Origin: Neptuniibacter sp048548695
Lineage (GTDB): Bacteria; Pseudomonadota; Gammaproteobacteria; Pseudomonadales; Balneatricaceae
Direction: 5' to 3' (one strand)
Assembly: GCF_048548695.1 (NCBI RefSeq)
Contig: NZ_JBLYIF010000001.1
Length of the DNA: 64,000 bases
In this document: positions 48,988-58,072 of the stretch, one piece after another
Layout: each line of letters starts with the position of its first letter
How positions within the stretch are numbered: position 1 is the first letter of the stretch
Program-made: the position numbers and the translations under genes
The notes under the pieces: model-generated
Seen by the model: only the letters and a program-made list of their open reading frames with translations
Database searches by the model: none
Told to the model about the DNA's origin: nothing

Positions 48988-49696
48988 TGCAAAGGCTAGC
49001 AACAAGATGCTCAATGCCCTTTATCCCTTTATGGGTACAGAGGATGGCGCCAGGCTGGTAGCGCGGGATAAAACCCAGCAGCTGCTGGCGGCCATTCAAG
49101 TCAAAACAGCTGAAAGCATCGCAGCTAAGCAGGCATTTTTCAGCAAATACAGCCAAACATTAGCCGATATTGCCGGTACGATCGCCAGCGCATATGCTCG
49201 GGGCGGACGCCTGATGACCGCCGGTAATGGTGGTTCTTCCTGTGATGCCGCGCATCTGGCGCTGGAATTTATGCACCCGGTTACTGCCGGTCGCCCGGCA
49301 CTTGCCGCCATTAACCTGTCGCAGGATGCAGCCATGTTATCGGCCGTTGCCAACGATGTGGGCTTTGATCATGTCCTCAAGCGTCAGCTGCTTGCTCTGG
49401 CCAAAGCCGACGATGTGCTGGTGGTGTTTTCAACCAGTGGCAACTCGTCCAATTTAATAGAAGCTTGTCGTAAGGCCGGTGAACTCGGTATGGATGTCGT
49501 GGCCTTTTCAGGCGGGGACGGCGGTGAGTTAGCAAGGTGTGAGTCGGTCAAACATTGCCTGATTGTCGAAATAGATAGCGTACATCGTATACAGGAGTGT
49601 CATCTGGTGTGTTATCACATTTTATGGGACTTGGTGCACACCTTGTTGGCGGATGAGCGTGGCTTTATTGGTGAGCATGGCCGGGCTACTGAATAG
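48980..49696 (+). CDS. GmhA-like SIS-domain sugar isomerase within the hyp operon
   Basis: A 238-residue SIS protein like D-sedoheptulose-7-phosphate isomerase. Signatures are TAGNGGSSCDAAHLALEFM, AVANDVGFDHVLKRQ, the phosphate-binding VVFSTSGNSSNLIEACRKAGELG and IQECHLVCYHILWDLVH. An N-terminal extension of about 50 residues precedes the usual GmhA start. It overlaps hypC and is tightly followed by hypD, so it is co-expressed with hydrogenase maturation genes. Why is not obvious; it may act on another sugar phosphate. Confidence 0.85.
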   Translation: MSDAKASNKMLNALYPFMGTEDGARLVARDKTQQLLAAIQVKTAESIAAKQAFFSKYSQTLADIAGTIASAYARGGRLMTAGNGGSSCDAAHLALEFMHPVTAGRPALAAINLSQDAAMLSAVANDVGFDHVLKRQLLALAKADDVLVVFSTSGNSSNLIEACRKAGELGMDVVAFSGGDGGELARCESVKHCLIVEIDSVHRIQECHLVCYHILWDLVHTLLADERGFIGEHGRATE

Positions 49697-49727
49697 CCGA
49701 ATGAAAAAACACCGTGAGACGTTGCAT

Positions 49728-50855
49728 ATGAAGTTCGTCGATGAATTCCGTGATCCTGAAATGGCGAAAAGGGTATTGGCGCGTATCCATCGCCTGGTTG
49801 GTGAAATCCCTGCTGCCCAAAAGCGACCGTTACAGATCATGGAGGTATGCGGTGGTCACACCCACAGTATTTTCCGCTATGGGCTTGAAGAGCTACTGCC
49901 GGAAAATATTGAAATGGTTCACGGTCCAGGCTGCCCGGTCTGCGTATTGCCAATGGGGCGAGTGGATGATTGTATCGCTATAGCTGAACAACCTAATGTG
50001 ATTTTCACCACGTTTGGTGACGCGATGCGTGTCCCAGGGTCTAACAAAAGCTTGCAGCAGGCCAGTGCTGAAGGCTGCGATGTGCGTATGGTGTATTCAC
50101 CTTTGGATGCGCTGCAGCTGGCCCGAAAACATCCGGATAAAAAGGTGGTTTTTTTTGGTCTCGGTTTTGAAACCACGATGCCCAGTACTGCCTTAACGTT
50201 AAAACAAGCCGAGAAAGAGAGGATTAAAAACTTCTTTCTGTTCAGCAATCACATCACGATTATCCCTACGATAAAGGCTATTCTCGATTCGCCTGATATG
50301 GATATAGACGGCTTTCTCGGCCCTGGACATGTGAGCATGGTGATTGGTCAGGCGCCCTATGAGTTCATCTCCATGCAGTATCATCGACCGCTGGTGATCT
50401 CCGGCTTCGAGCCCTTGGATATTTTGCAGTCACTGATGTTGGTGCTGGAGCAACTCAAAGCCGGCGAAGCGAGCATTGAAAACCAATATAAACGCATTGT
50501 GCCTGAAGGTGGCAATTTGAATGCGCTGACTGCAGTGTCAGACGTGTTTGAGCTGCGGGAGTTCTTCGAGTGGCGCGGCCTGGGTTCCATTGATCACTCA
50601 GGGGTACGCATTCGTGAAGCGTATGCGCGCTTTGATGCGGAGAAAACGTTTAAGTTACCGAATCTGAAAATTGCTGATCCCAAATCCTGTCAGTGTGGAG
50701 AGGTACTCAAAGGCGTCATTAAACCCTGGCAATGCAAATTATTCGGCAAACAATGTAATCCGGAAACCCCGATGGGGGCGCTCATGGTCTCCACTGAAGG
50801 TGCCTGTTCTGCTTACTACAGCTACGGCAAGATCGACGCTAAAAATATCGCTTAA
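49728..50855 (+). CDS. hypD: Hydrogenase maturation factor HypD
   Basis: A 375-residue HypD, the Fe-S scaffold that with HypC assembles the Fe(CN)2CO group. It begins MKFVDEFRDPEMAKRV, as family members do; motifs are MEVCGGHTHSIFRYGLEELLP, HGPGCPVCVLP, GFETTMPSTA and the C-terminal cluster Cys (CQCGEVLKG ... CKLFGKQCNPETPMGALMVS). I choose the ATG at 49728; an ATG at 49701 adds nine residues. Confidence 0.96.
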   Translation: MKFVDEFRDPEMAKRVLARIHRLVGEIPAAQKRPLQIMEVCGGHTHSIFRYGLEELLPENIEMVHGPGCPVCVLPMGRVDDCIAIAEQPNVIFTTFGDAMRVPGSNKSLQQASAEGCDVRMVYSPLDALQLARKHPDKKVVFFGLGFETTMPSTALTLKQAEKERIKNFFLFSNHITIIPTIKAILDSPDMDIDGFLGPGHVSMVIGQAPYEFISMQYHRPLVISGFEPLDILQSLMLVLEQLKAGEASIENQYKRIVPEGGNLNALTAVSDVFELREFFEWRGLGSIDHSGVRIREAYARFDAEKTFKLPNLKIADPKSCQCGEVLKGVIKPWQCKLFGKQCNPETPMGALMVSTEGACSAYYSYGKIDAKNIA

Positions 50856-50871
50856 TTGAACGAAAACCTAG

Positions 50872-51918
50872 ATGACTATACAAAGACGCACCCTTAAAGC
50901 TGACACGATTACCATGGCACATGGTGCCGGTGGCAAAGCTATGCGTGACTTGATTGAAGATGTTTTTGTGGCCACTTTTGATAATACAGATCTGAATAAA
51001 CTTGAAGATCAGGCCCGGTTTGACCTGCAGAGTCTTCAGGCAGATGGTCAGCAAATTGCGTTCACTACGGATTCTTTTGTTGTCGATCCGGTTGAGTTTC
51101 CGGGCGGTAATATTGGTACCCTTGCGGTCAACGGCACCGTGAATGACCTGGCCGTTGCCGGAGCCATCCCTAAATACCTTTCCTGTGCCATGATCTTGGA
51201 GGAAGGGCTTGATGTTCAGTTATTAAGACGCATCGTAAGCTCTATGCGCACAGCGGCAGATGCTGCGGGCGTGACAATTGTTACCGGTGACACCAAGGTG
51301 GTCCCCCGGGGCAAAGCAGATAAGATCTTTATCAATACAACCGGGATCGGTGTTATACCTGCGGGGCTAAATATTTCCGCCGCAAACTGTAAACCCGGCG
51401 ACAAAATTATCATTAACGGATTTATTGGCGACCATGGTGCGGCCATACTGAATGCGCGGGGTGACCTGGCGCTGGATGTAGAATTAACCACAGATTGCCA
51501 GCCGCTGCATGAGCTTATCCGGGCGATGCTTGATGTCAGTCCCGGCCTGCATGCAATGCGAGATGCCTCACGCGGTGGCGTGGCGACGGTTCTGAATGAA
51601 TTTGCTGAAACATCTGAAGTCGCAATACGCCTCGATGAAAGCACCATTCCCGTGCGTCGCGAAGTGCGCGGCGTATGCGAAATACTTGGCCTGGATGCTT
51701 TGTACTTTGCTAATGAGGGCAAGCTCGTGGCTGTGGTGCCGCAAGCAGATGCTGAGGCGGTATTGCAAGTTATGCTGGCACATCCGGCAGGGCGGAACTC
51801 TGTCATTATCGGAGATGTCATCCAGGGCCCCGCCGGGCGTGTGTTGGTAAAAACCGGTTTCGGTGGCGAGCGGATTCTGGATATGCTGGTTGGCGAACAA
51901 TTGCCCAGAATTTGCTAG
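50872..51918 (+). CDS. hypE: Hydrogenase maturation dehydratase HypE
   Basis: A 348-residue PurM-like ATPase that dehydrates the thiocarboxamide on its C-terminal Cys to a thiocyanate, the CN donor. Visible are MAHGAGGKAMRDLI, FTTDSFVVDPVEFPGGNIGTLAVNGTVNDLAV, TGDTKVV and the essential C-terminal PRIC. It starts 16 bp after hypD and ends the hyp operon. Confidence 0.97.
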   Translation: MTIQRRTLKADTITMAHGAGGKAMRDLIEDVFVATFDNTDLNKLEDQARFDLQSLQADGQQIAFTTDSFVVDPVEFPGGNIGTLAVNGTVNDLAVAGAIPKYLSCAMILEEGLDVQLLRRIVSSMRTAADAAGVTIVTGDTKVVPRGKADKIFINTTGIGVIPAGLNISAANCKPGDKIIINGFIGDHGAAILNARGDLALDVELTTDCQPLHELIRAMLDVSPGLHAMRDASRGGVATVLNEFAETSEVAIRLDESTIPVRREVRGVCEILGLDALYFANEGKLVAVVPQADAEAVLQVMLAHPAGRNSVIIGDVIQGPAGRVLVKTGFGGERILDMLVGEQLPRIC

Positions 51919-52106
51919 GCCGACATCCCGACAAAAAACTGGCAGTAACTGCCTGATAAAACCTGGGACCATAGGCGCAGATGTACGGCGCCATATTGGC
52001 TTGGCGCTTGCTGTGGTTAACCATCTTGGTGTCGTAACGCAATAAAATGATCCCTAAAGCCCTTTTGACGTATAGAGTTAAAAGAGCGGCCTGAACAGGG
52101 GTAATA

Positions 52107-52538
52107 ATGAAAATAGTACAAGCGATTGCAGGAATGTTACTGTCTGCTGCCATTTTGGTGGGTACTGAAGTGTCCGCTGCTGACGTGGCGGAGGAAGAAA
52201 CGCAAGCGGCTAAGCACGTTATCGTTGATCAAATTACGGCATTTTTGCACGATGATAACGCCAGGGCCTATTCACATGCTGCGCCAATTATCCGGCAGCA
52301 GTTTCCGACGGTTGAGGCTTTTATGCAGATGGTGACACATGCCTTTAAACCGGTCTGGAAACCACGGCAATATGCATTTGGCATGTCTGCCAAACTTAAT
52401 AATCAGCAACTCATGCAGCAGTTGTTTGTCATTGGTCCGGACGGTAAGTCCTATGAGGCCCTGTATACGCTAATGCTGCAGGGTTCTGGTGATTACAAGA
52501 TTCTGGCGGTGCGTGTCATCGAGGCACCTGCTATTTGA
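52107..52538 (+). CDS. DUF4864 periplasmic protein
   Basis: A 143-residue protein with a signal peptide (IAGMLLSAAILVGTEVSAA). The mature part (VIVDQITAFLHDDNARAYSHAAPIIRQQFPTVEAFMQMV, then WKPRQYAFG) matches DUF4864, a small family of unknown function. It starts 188 bp after hypE behind its own AGGGGTAAT ribosome-binding site. Convergent with the GAPDH gene. Confidence 0.8.
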   Translation: MKIVQAIAGMLLSAAILVGTEVSAADVAEEETQAAKHVIVDQITAFLHDDNARAYSHAAPIIRQQFPTVEAFMQMVTHAFKPVWKPRQYAFGMSAKLNNQQLMQQLFVIGPDGKSYEALYTLMLQGSGDYKILAVRVIEAPAI

Positions 52539-52566
52539 ATTAACGCCACCAAGCACGCTTTTATAC

Positions 52567-52590
52567 TGGCAAGCTCATGCAAGTTTGCCA
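52567..52590. terminator. Hairpin between convergent genes
   Basis: TGGCAAGCT-CATGCA-AGTTTGCCA is a 9-bp stem with one G-T pair. It overlaps the last codons of the GAPDH gene and lies after the DUF4864 gene. The flanks are AT-rich (ATATAT, TATAAAA) without a clean T run, so termination is probable rather than sure. Confidence 0.45.
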
Positions 52591-53582
52591 ATATATATCG
52601 CCATATCCAGCATCCGGTTAGAAAACCCCCACTCATTGTCATACCAGCCAAACACCTTGACCAGGCCATCCGCTACCTGAGTTTGGGTCGCATCAAAAAT
52701 ACAGGACGCTGCGTGATGGTTGAAATCGACTGACACCAGTGGCAGGTCGTTATATTCAATAATGCCGGCATAGTCGGTATTGGCGGCGTTTTGCAGTAAT
52801 TGATTAAGTTCAGCAACGTCCGGTTGCTGTTCAGGAATAAAACTCAGATCAACCAGAGAGACATTCGGCGTAGGCACTCGGATTGCCAGACCCGATAGGC
52901 GTCCGTTGAGCTCTGGCAGCACCAGGCCAACAGCAGCGGCAGCGCCTGTTTTCGTCGGGATCATTGACAGTGCCGCTGCGCGAGCGCGATGCAGATCTTG
53001 ATGATGAGTATCCGTCAGGTGCTGATCATTAGTGTAAGCATGGATGGTGGTCATAATGCCTTGTCGTATGCCTATGGCGTCATGCAGGACTTTAGCCATC
53101 GGTGCCAGGCAATTAGTGGTGCAGGAGGCGTTGGAAATAATCCGGTGCTCAGGTGTGAGCTGGTGGTGATTGACGCCGTACACCACCGTGGCGTCTGCGC
53201 CTGCCGCCGGGGCAGAAACCAGCACTCGTTTCGCTCCCTGAACCAGATGAACCTGTGCCGCCTCTCTGGAGGTGAAACGGCCGGTGCACTCGAGCACCAG
53301 ATCTATATCCATTGCTTTCCAGGGCAGGGTAGTTGGATCAGCAAGGCTGAGTACCTGAATACTCTGCCCGTTAACACTGAGCTGTTCTGCGTTGGCCGAT
53401 ACCGGGTAAGCAAACCGGCCATGCACACTGTCGTATTGCGTCAGGTGCGCATTCACCGCACTGTCGCCTAGGTCATTAATCGCAACAATCTTAATATCTG
53501 CTGTGCGGTCAGATTCATAAAGGGCACGTAATATATTCCGGCCAATCCGGCCGTATCCGTTGATCGCTACTCTGACTGTCAT
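52575..53582 (-). CDS. gap: Type I glyceraldehyde-3-phosphate dehydrogenase
   Basis: A 335-residue NAD(P)-dependent dehydrogenase of glycolysis/gluconeogenesis. The Rossmann start VRVAINGYGRIGRNILRAL, YDSVHGRF, the catalytic SNASCTTNCLAPM, HAYTNDQ and RVPTPNVSLVDLSF are visible, with WYDNEWGFSNRMLD at the end. The closest alternative is erythrose-4-phosphate dehydrogenase (Epd), which shares much of the N-terminus; HAYTNDQ and the MIPTKTGAAAAVG stretch favour GAPDH. Confidence 0.9.
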   Translation of the reverse strand: MTVRVAINGYGRIGRNILRALYESDRTADIKIVAINDLGDSAVNAHLTQYDSVHGRFAYPVSANAEQLSVNGQSIQVLSLADPTTLPWKAMDIDLVLECTGRFTSREAAQVHLVQGAKRVLVSAPAAGADATVVYGVNHHQLTPEHRIISNASCTTNCLAPMAKVLHDAIGIRQGIMTTIHAYTNDQHLTDTHHQDLHRARAAALSMIPTKTGAAAAVGLVLPELNGRLSGLAIRVPTPNVSLVDLSFIPEQQPDVAELNQLLQNAANTDYAGIIEYNDLPLVSVDFNHHAASCIFDATQTQVADGLVKVFGWYDNEWGFSNRMLDMAIYIGKLA

Positions 53583-53689
53583 CTGCGTTACCCCAGCTAA
53601 CTGATTGTTTTTAAACTAAGCATAGAAGATGAGACTGATTTTTAACAACATGTACCGACTAGATATTTTTAGAATACAAATATATGATA

Positions 53690-53705
53690 TGTATCAATTG
53701 GTACA
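53690..53705. promoter_or_regulatory. Operator-like palindrome before the KfrA-like gene
   Basis: TGTATCAATTGGTACA is a 16-bp near-perfect palindrome just upstream of the KfrA-like start; a partial copy (TGTACC) is at 53651-53656. KfrA proteins repress their own promoter by binding such repeats. Confidence 0.5.
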
Positions 53706-53719
53706 TATTGGATATTGAA

Positions 53720-54403
53720 ATGAGCAAAAAGAACGACACCCAGTCAATGGCCAGAAAGGCAGCGGACGAGCTGCTTTTTGAGGGAATTAGACCAACGCAG
53801 CAAAATGTGCGGGAGCGACTGGGCAGTGGCTCTATTACCACCATTAACAAGGCACTAAACAGCTGGTGGCAAGAGCTAGGCGAGAGGCTTAAGGCTAATA
53901 GCACGCACCCTATGATTCCTGACCCGGTAGCAGAAACGGCCAGCAAGTTATGGCATCAGGCAGTGGCGTATGCTGATGCCAGGCTGGAGGAAGAAAAACT
54001 GGCGCTGGAGCAAAGCTATCAGTCACGACTCGACGCACTCAAAGGGATAGAGAAAAGCGACGAAGATGAGTTGAAGCAGCTGCGTCAGCAGTGTTTGTCA
54101 TTACTTCAGGATAAAGAGCGGATTAGCGATGAGAAATATGCTGCCCTTAAGCTTATCGCTGAGCTTGAAAATCAGCTTATGCGGTCACGAAGCGAGTCAG
54201 ATACACTCCGGCGCGAACTGAAGCAGCAAGGCGTACTGGCGGGGTCGGGTGGTTCGACCGAGGGGGTTGAGGCGCTTATCGAGCAGCAGGTAACTAACCG
54301 CTTTTTGAAAGAAGAAAACAAACGCCTTAAAAAACAACTCGATACAGCGATTAATGAAAATGCGACATTAAAATACGAGCTATCATGCCTGAAAAAAAGC
54401 TAA
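53720..54403 (+). CDS. KfrA-like DNA-binding coiled-coil protein
   Basis: A 227-residue protein. Residues ~5-65 match the KfrA N-terminal DNA-binding domain (AADELLFEGIRPTQQNVRERLGSGSITTINKALNSWWQELG); the rest is a long coiled coil (LEEEKLALEQSYQSRLDAL; RFLKEENKRLKKQLDTAINENATLKYEL). KfrA is an autorepressor and plasmid-maintenance accessory; chromosomal homologues often lie on genomic islands. It opens the accessory region right of the housekeeping genes. Confidence 0.85.
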   Translation: MSKKNDTQSMARKAADELLFEGIRPTQQNVRERLGSGSITTINKALNSWWQELGERLKANSTHPMIPDPVAETASKLWHQAVAYADARLEEEKLALEQSYQSRLDALKGIEKSDEDELKQLRQQCLSLLQDKERISDEKYAALKLIAELENQLMRSRSESDTLRRELKQQGVLAGSGGSTEGVEALIEQQVTNRFLKEENKRLKKQLDTAINENATLKYELSCLKKS

Positions 54404-54526
54404 GCTAAGGCGCTCTGGGTGTCACGGCTTAATTAGGCTAACTCATTGCAAATATTAATTTTTTTCTGCCTAATGGTAGCCTGCGCACGCAACCCAAACC
54501 TTTGGTGAGAGATTGCTTTCTTCTCA

Positions 54527-54555
54527 TTGTGGATATTAATTAACAGTCTTATATA
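54527..54555 (+). promoter_or_regulatory. Candidate sigma-70 promoter
   Basis: TTGTGG and TATATA are 17 bp apart. Transcription would begin near 54562, only a few bases before the ATG at 54566, implying a leaderless mRNA for the next gene. Confidence 0.45.
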
Positions 54556-54565
54556 AGTGATTGTT

Positions 54566-55015
54566 ATGGATATACTTCTTTCGGAAAAACCAACTGCAGA
54601 CGACATTAGCGCCGCACTAAAACAATGCACTGCTGATGATGCGGTATGCTGCAAAAGCGAACAGGTGTTTCAGCAGGCTAAGATTTTGTTGGTTAAGCAC
54701 AAGCTTAGCAATGTTACCGTCCAGCTGCTCGACAGCGAAGGTTATGCTGTACGTCAAGTTACCAGCAAGAAGCGCGGGGAAGGGCGTCAAGATCAGCTGT
54801 CAGATCGCCAGATATCCGTGATAAAGGCGTTAGAAAAAGTACTGATGCACTGCAAGAAGGAAGGGATTCAGCTAGTAGGATACAGTGACGAATTAGTGGC
54901 ACTGCCGGCTCATATTAATAGCGAGGAAATCTCAAGCGCAGGTGCAATGGATATAGAGAGCTTTGGCGTTTACCAGGGCGCTGATGCGCTGTTAAGTGCC
55001 GAGATCGACGAATAG
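54566..55015 (+). CDS. Hypothetical protein
   Basis: A 149-residue acidic protein I do not recognise. It has a Cys-containing helix near the start (LKQCTADDAVCCKSEQVFQQAK), a strand pair (VTVQLLDSEGYAVRQVTSKKRG) and an acidic C-terminus. No signal peptide or membrane helix. It lies upstream of an orphan response regulator in the same direction; the ~100-bp gap leaves co-transcription open. The start at 54566 is nearly at the predicted mRNA 5' end. Confidence 0.5.
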   Translation: MDILLSEKPTADDISAALKQCTADDAVCCKSEQVFQQAKILLVKHKLSNVTVQLLDSEGYAVRQVTSKKRGEGRQDQLSDRQISVIKALEKVLMHCKKEGIQLVGYSDELVALPAHINSEEISSAGAMDIESFGVYQGADALLSAEIDE

Positions 55016-55113
55016 AGAATCCCAACCAAAGTAGCAGGCCGTTTGCTAGTTTTCTATGGCATAGTTAGTAGTTAGCTGTCCTCACTTAGAGAGTATCGTC
55101 TCGTTAATTTATC

Positions 55114-55767
55114 ATGACCCAGTCAATCAGTGTTTTGTTAGTTGATGATCATCCTTTAGTTCGGGCGGGCTTTCATCGCCTGCTTACTGCTGATGGCAGT
55201 ATCGTGGTTAAAGGAGAGGCGGATAATGCGAAATCCGCCTTCGAAATGTATAACACACTGCGTCCTGATGTTGTGATCATGGATCTAAACATGCCGTCAG
55301 GCGCGAATGGCGGTGATGGCGCAGGAACTCATAACGCAGGCCTGGAAGCGATTCGGCGCATTATGGCGCATGACAGCGAGGCTTGTGTCCTGGTACTGTC
55401 CGCAACCGACTCGACGCCTTTTCCTAGCCAGGTAATAAGCGCAGGCGCGCGAGGCTATCTAACCAAGCGGTGCGCTGGCGATGAGCTGCTTATCGCTGTT
55501 CGTAAAGTCTTTGCTGGCGGTCAATATTTGGCTGACGGTCTTGAGGAAACAGGTGAGGATTCGCCTCTAAATTCCTTAACTAAAAGAGAGTTTCAGATCT
55601 TTTCTTTATTAGCCGAAGGCAAAAGCGTCAGCCACGTTGCGGAAGCTATGTTTCTCAGTCCTAAGACTGTTCATGCGCACCGATCAAACCTTTTTAGGAA
55701 ACTCAATATCAAAAGTAATGCTGAACTAATTCACATTGCGATACGTCTTGGTATTGTAGATACTTAA
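55114..55767 (+). CDS. NarL/FixJ-type response regulator (orphan)
   Basis: A 217-residue regulator. The receiver has D11, D12, phosphoacceptor D57 (VVIMDLNMP), S96 and K118; the C-terminal LuxR-type domain shows LTKREFQIFSLLAEGKSVSHVAEAMFLSPKTVHAHRSNLFRKLNIKSNAELIHIAI. It resembles GacA/UvrY-group regulators but has an extra Gly/Asp-rich insert (SGANGGDGAGTHNAG) right after the phosphorylation loop. No histidine kinase is nearby. Regulatory target unknown. Confidence 0.9.
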   Translation: MTQSISVLLVDDHPLVRAGFHRLLTADGSIVVKGEADNAKSAFEMYNTLRPDVVIMDLNMPSGANGGDGAGTHNAGLEAIRRIMAHDSEACVLVLSATDSTPFPSQVISAGARGYLTKRCAGDELLIAVRKVFAGGQYLADGLEETGEDSPLNSLTKREFQIFSLLAEGKSVSHVAEAMFLSPKTVHAHRSNLFRKLNIKSNAELIHIAIRLGIVDT

Positions 55768-55793
55768 ATTTCTCTCTGTATGAGGTTTCTGGT

Positions 55794-56075
55794 ATGGAAG
55801 GTAATGACTTTACTGAACTGTTGCTGGAAACCGCGTTTCTCTGGCAGGAAATCTCCGTAGGTGACCGCGTTATGCTGGATGCAGACCTCTGTGATGCGTA
55901 TGCCGTTCAGCTTAAGCGTAATCATCCTTACCAAGTTGTCGCCAAGCTAGAAGCTGACCCGCTGGAAAAATCTGTCCTGGTGGTCGAATCTGACTACACC
56001 GGCGAGCTGGTACAAATTCATCCTTCACTTATCTGTAGCTACCAAAGCGCAGTAACGCCGGTCATTCTGTCCTGA
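55794..56075 (+). CDS. Small hypothetical protein
   Basis: A 93-residue protein starting MEGNDFTELLLETAFLWQEI. The C-terminal two thirds look like a small beta barrel (ISVGDRVMLDADLCDAYAVQL, YQVVAKLEADPLEKSVLVVESDYTGELVQIHP), perhaps SH3-like. It starts 27 bp after the response regulator and is probably co-transcribed with it. Function unknown. Confidence 0.5.
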   Translation: MEGNDFTELLLETAFLWQEISVGDRVMLDADLCDAYAVQLKRNHPYQVVAKLEADPLEKSVLVVESDYTGELVQIHPSLICSYQSAVTPVILS

Positions 56076-56887
56076 TCACGCCAGGCTCTTTGTTGCTTAT
56101 AAAATCCCATTTTACGCTCACCCTGAAGCAGGGTTGAGCTTGTCTCGTCAAATAATCGGTACCTGGTGCGAGTGCTAACTATCGATAATGCGCCTTAATA
56201 CGGTATTTATACGCTATAATACATATTCGCATAATGTATATTATGTTAAATAGAATACATTTAAGATAAATACTCCTCGCACACTAATTGTTGTTTTCAG
56301 ATTCAGATGACTTTCTGTCCAGTTTGTTGAATCTGTGTGGTGTTGTTAATGGACAGATGAGCTTGTATTAGCTCAAAAAGCTTGAGAAAACCCCAAACCC
56401 CTATTCATCAGTTTTAGTAGTTTTCGAGCAAAATTGGTTTTCTCATGTTTGTTGAGCTATTGCTGTTGCTGGGTTTTACAAATCACTATCGTGCGGAGAG
56501 TTTCGTAAAATGCTTTTTCATGGGTAAAGTGTCGTAAAGAGAAACGTAGCGCACGCTGTTCCTTTGACTTATTTGAGATTAATGGATGTAAACGCTTTGA
56601 CCCTGACCTGGGTATTTCTCATAGACGTGTATAAATACTTCTGAGCACGCCTTTGGCCATAGGTCATCATCGTAAGGCTTCTTTAATCAGATTTTTAATC
56701 TTAGTGATGTTTAGGTTGATACTGACGTTCGTATGAATCGTGATGTAACTTTGTTTCAGCCATTGCGGCTTTCGAGTTCTTCGGGTCGCTATTCTTTAAG
56801 TAAGTCAGCGGCCATCCATGGCGCATTTTGTTCTTAACCTTCAGCAATAACTACATGACGTTACAGAGGTTTTTTCTGTCGCAATAT
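56076..56887. other. Long AT-rich intergenic region
   Basis: About 810 bp without a convincing gene on either strand. It has an AT-rich patch with TATAAT-like words and partial dyads around 56200-56260 (CATAATGTATATTATG), but no terminator, transposase remnant or repeat that I can define. Such gaps next to island genes often hold decayed sequence. Confidence 0.4.
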
Positions 56888-58072
56888 CTACCAAAGTTTT
56901 GGGAATAGAATGTCAATTGATTCTGGCGAGAGGGCTAATTCTATCGGTTGTTTGTGAGGTGCAATCACTAGCCGCTCATCAGCCATTTGAACCAGGAGCT
57001 TTTGAAAGGTTCGCTCGCCCAAACCAATGGCTTCGCGAATCGAGGTGCGGGACTTGGGTCCGTCATTCATTAGCATCCTATAGACCTCTTTAGCCTCAGA
57101 GCGAAGGGGTGGCAGCATAGTCCCATCATCCCTCGGTAAGGCCCCCTTAGCTCGCATATCAAAATAGTAGTCCACGCGTGTTCTGAGATGATCCATTTGA
57201 AGAAGTGATGCGAAGTATGTCACTTGATCTAAGGCAGTCTTTAGGAAGTATTCGGTATACTTCAGCAGTCCTTTTTCTGATAATAAACCGCGGCCATCTA
57301 AATCCCCTTTGCGTTTTAAGTCGGCCTGCTTTAAGGCTGCGTAATACGCATCTGTATCGCGGGCAAAGCCACGACTCATAGACCATAAGCCATAACCAGA
57401 TAAGCCAGACTGTTTCATGTGTGCATCAGTGAACATTCTCCCTACTCGGCCGTTTCCATCCATAAATGGGTGTATCCAAGCAAAGCGGTGATGTGCAGCT
57501 GCAGCTGCAAGCATACGGTTTAGGCCGTGCATTTGGTCGGGCTGGTACATCTGCTCAAACCATCTCAAATAACGATCGAGCTCCTCATGGCCAGGAGGGG
57601 TGTGTTTGCCAACTTTAACGCCGCGCTTTCGGCATTCGCCAGGCGTAATGGCAATCTTCTCCTTTGTTTCAGGATGCTCAATATATCGAAATTTCTCTGG
57701 CAGGCCTTCATAAAAGGCTTTATGGACCTCGCTTAAAAAATCCCGAGAAGAAACCTTGCTACGTTCAATTTCGCCAAAAGCAATTTTGCACTGTACCTCT
57801 AAGTGCTGTTTTATTTCCATGAGATCATCATCAACTTCTCGGTCGCCATTTTCTTCCTGAAGATGCAGGACTTCAGATGGTAAAGTTGGATTGCCCTCTA
57901 TTTTGTTCGAGTAGTAACTGTTCACCATACGTAACAGATACTCCATCGGCTTGCGAAGTGCTGGAGGGATGCTGTCATTTAGGGCGCGGTCGCGCGAATA
58001 GATCTCAACAATGAGGTCTTGAAGCTCTCCTGGAGCTTTATCCTGTGTGATGTAGGGTGACAAGCTAATCAT
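56888..58072 (-). CDS. Fic-domain AMP-transferase-type protein
   Basis: A 394-residue class II Fic protein. The active site HPFMDGNGR is at residues 201-209, and the N-terminal inhibitory motif S55-x3-E59-G60 (YYSNKIEGNPT) is intact, so activity should be self-restrained. The C-terminal ~80 residues form a winged helix (GPKSRTSIREAIGLGERTFQKLLVQMADERLV), frequent in this Fic subgroup. Fic enzymes add AMP or other nucleotides to target proteins. It stands alone, between two long non-coding regions, beside the ubiquitin-like operon. Confidence 0.93.
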   Translation of the reverse strand: MISLSPYITQDKAPGELQDLIVEIYSRDRALNDSIPPALRKPMEYLLRMVNSYYSNKIEGNPTLPSEVLHLQEENGDREVDDDLMEIKQHLEVQCKIAFGEIERSKVSSRDFLSEVHKAFYEGLPEKFRYIEHPETKEKIAITPGECRKRGVKVGKHTPPGHEELDRYLRWFEQMYQPDQMHGLNRMLAAAAAHHRFAWIHPFMDGNGRVGRMFTDAHMKQSGLSGYGLWSMSRGFARDTDAYYAALKQADLKRKGDLDGRGLLSEKGLLKYTEYFLKTALDQVTYFASLLQMDHLRTRVDYYFDMRAKGALPRDDGTMLPPLRSEAKEVYRMLMNDGPKSRTSIREAIGLGERTFQKLLVQMADERLVIAPHKQPIELALSPESIDILFPKLW

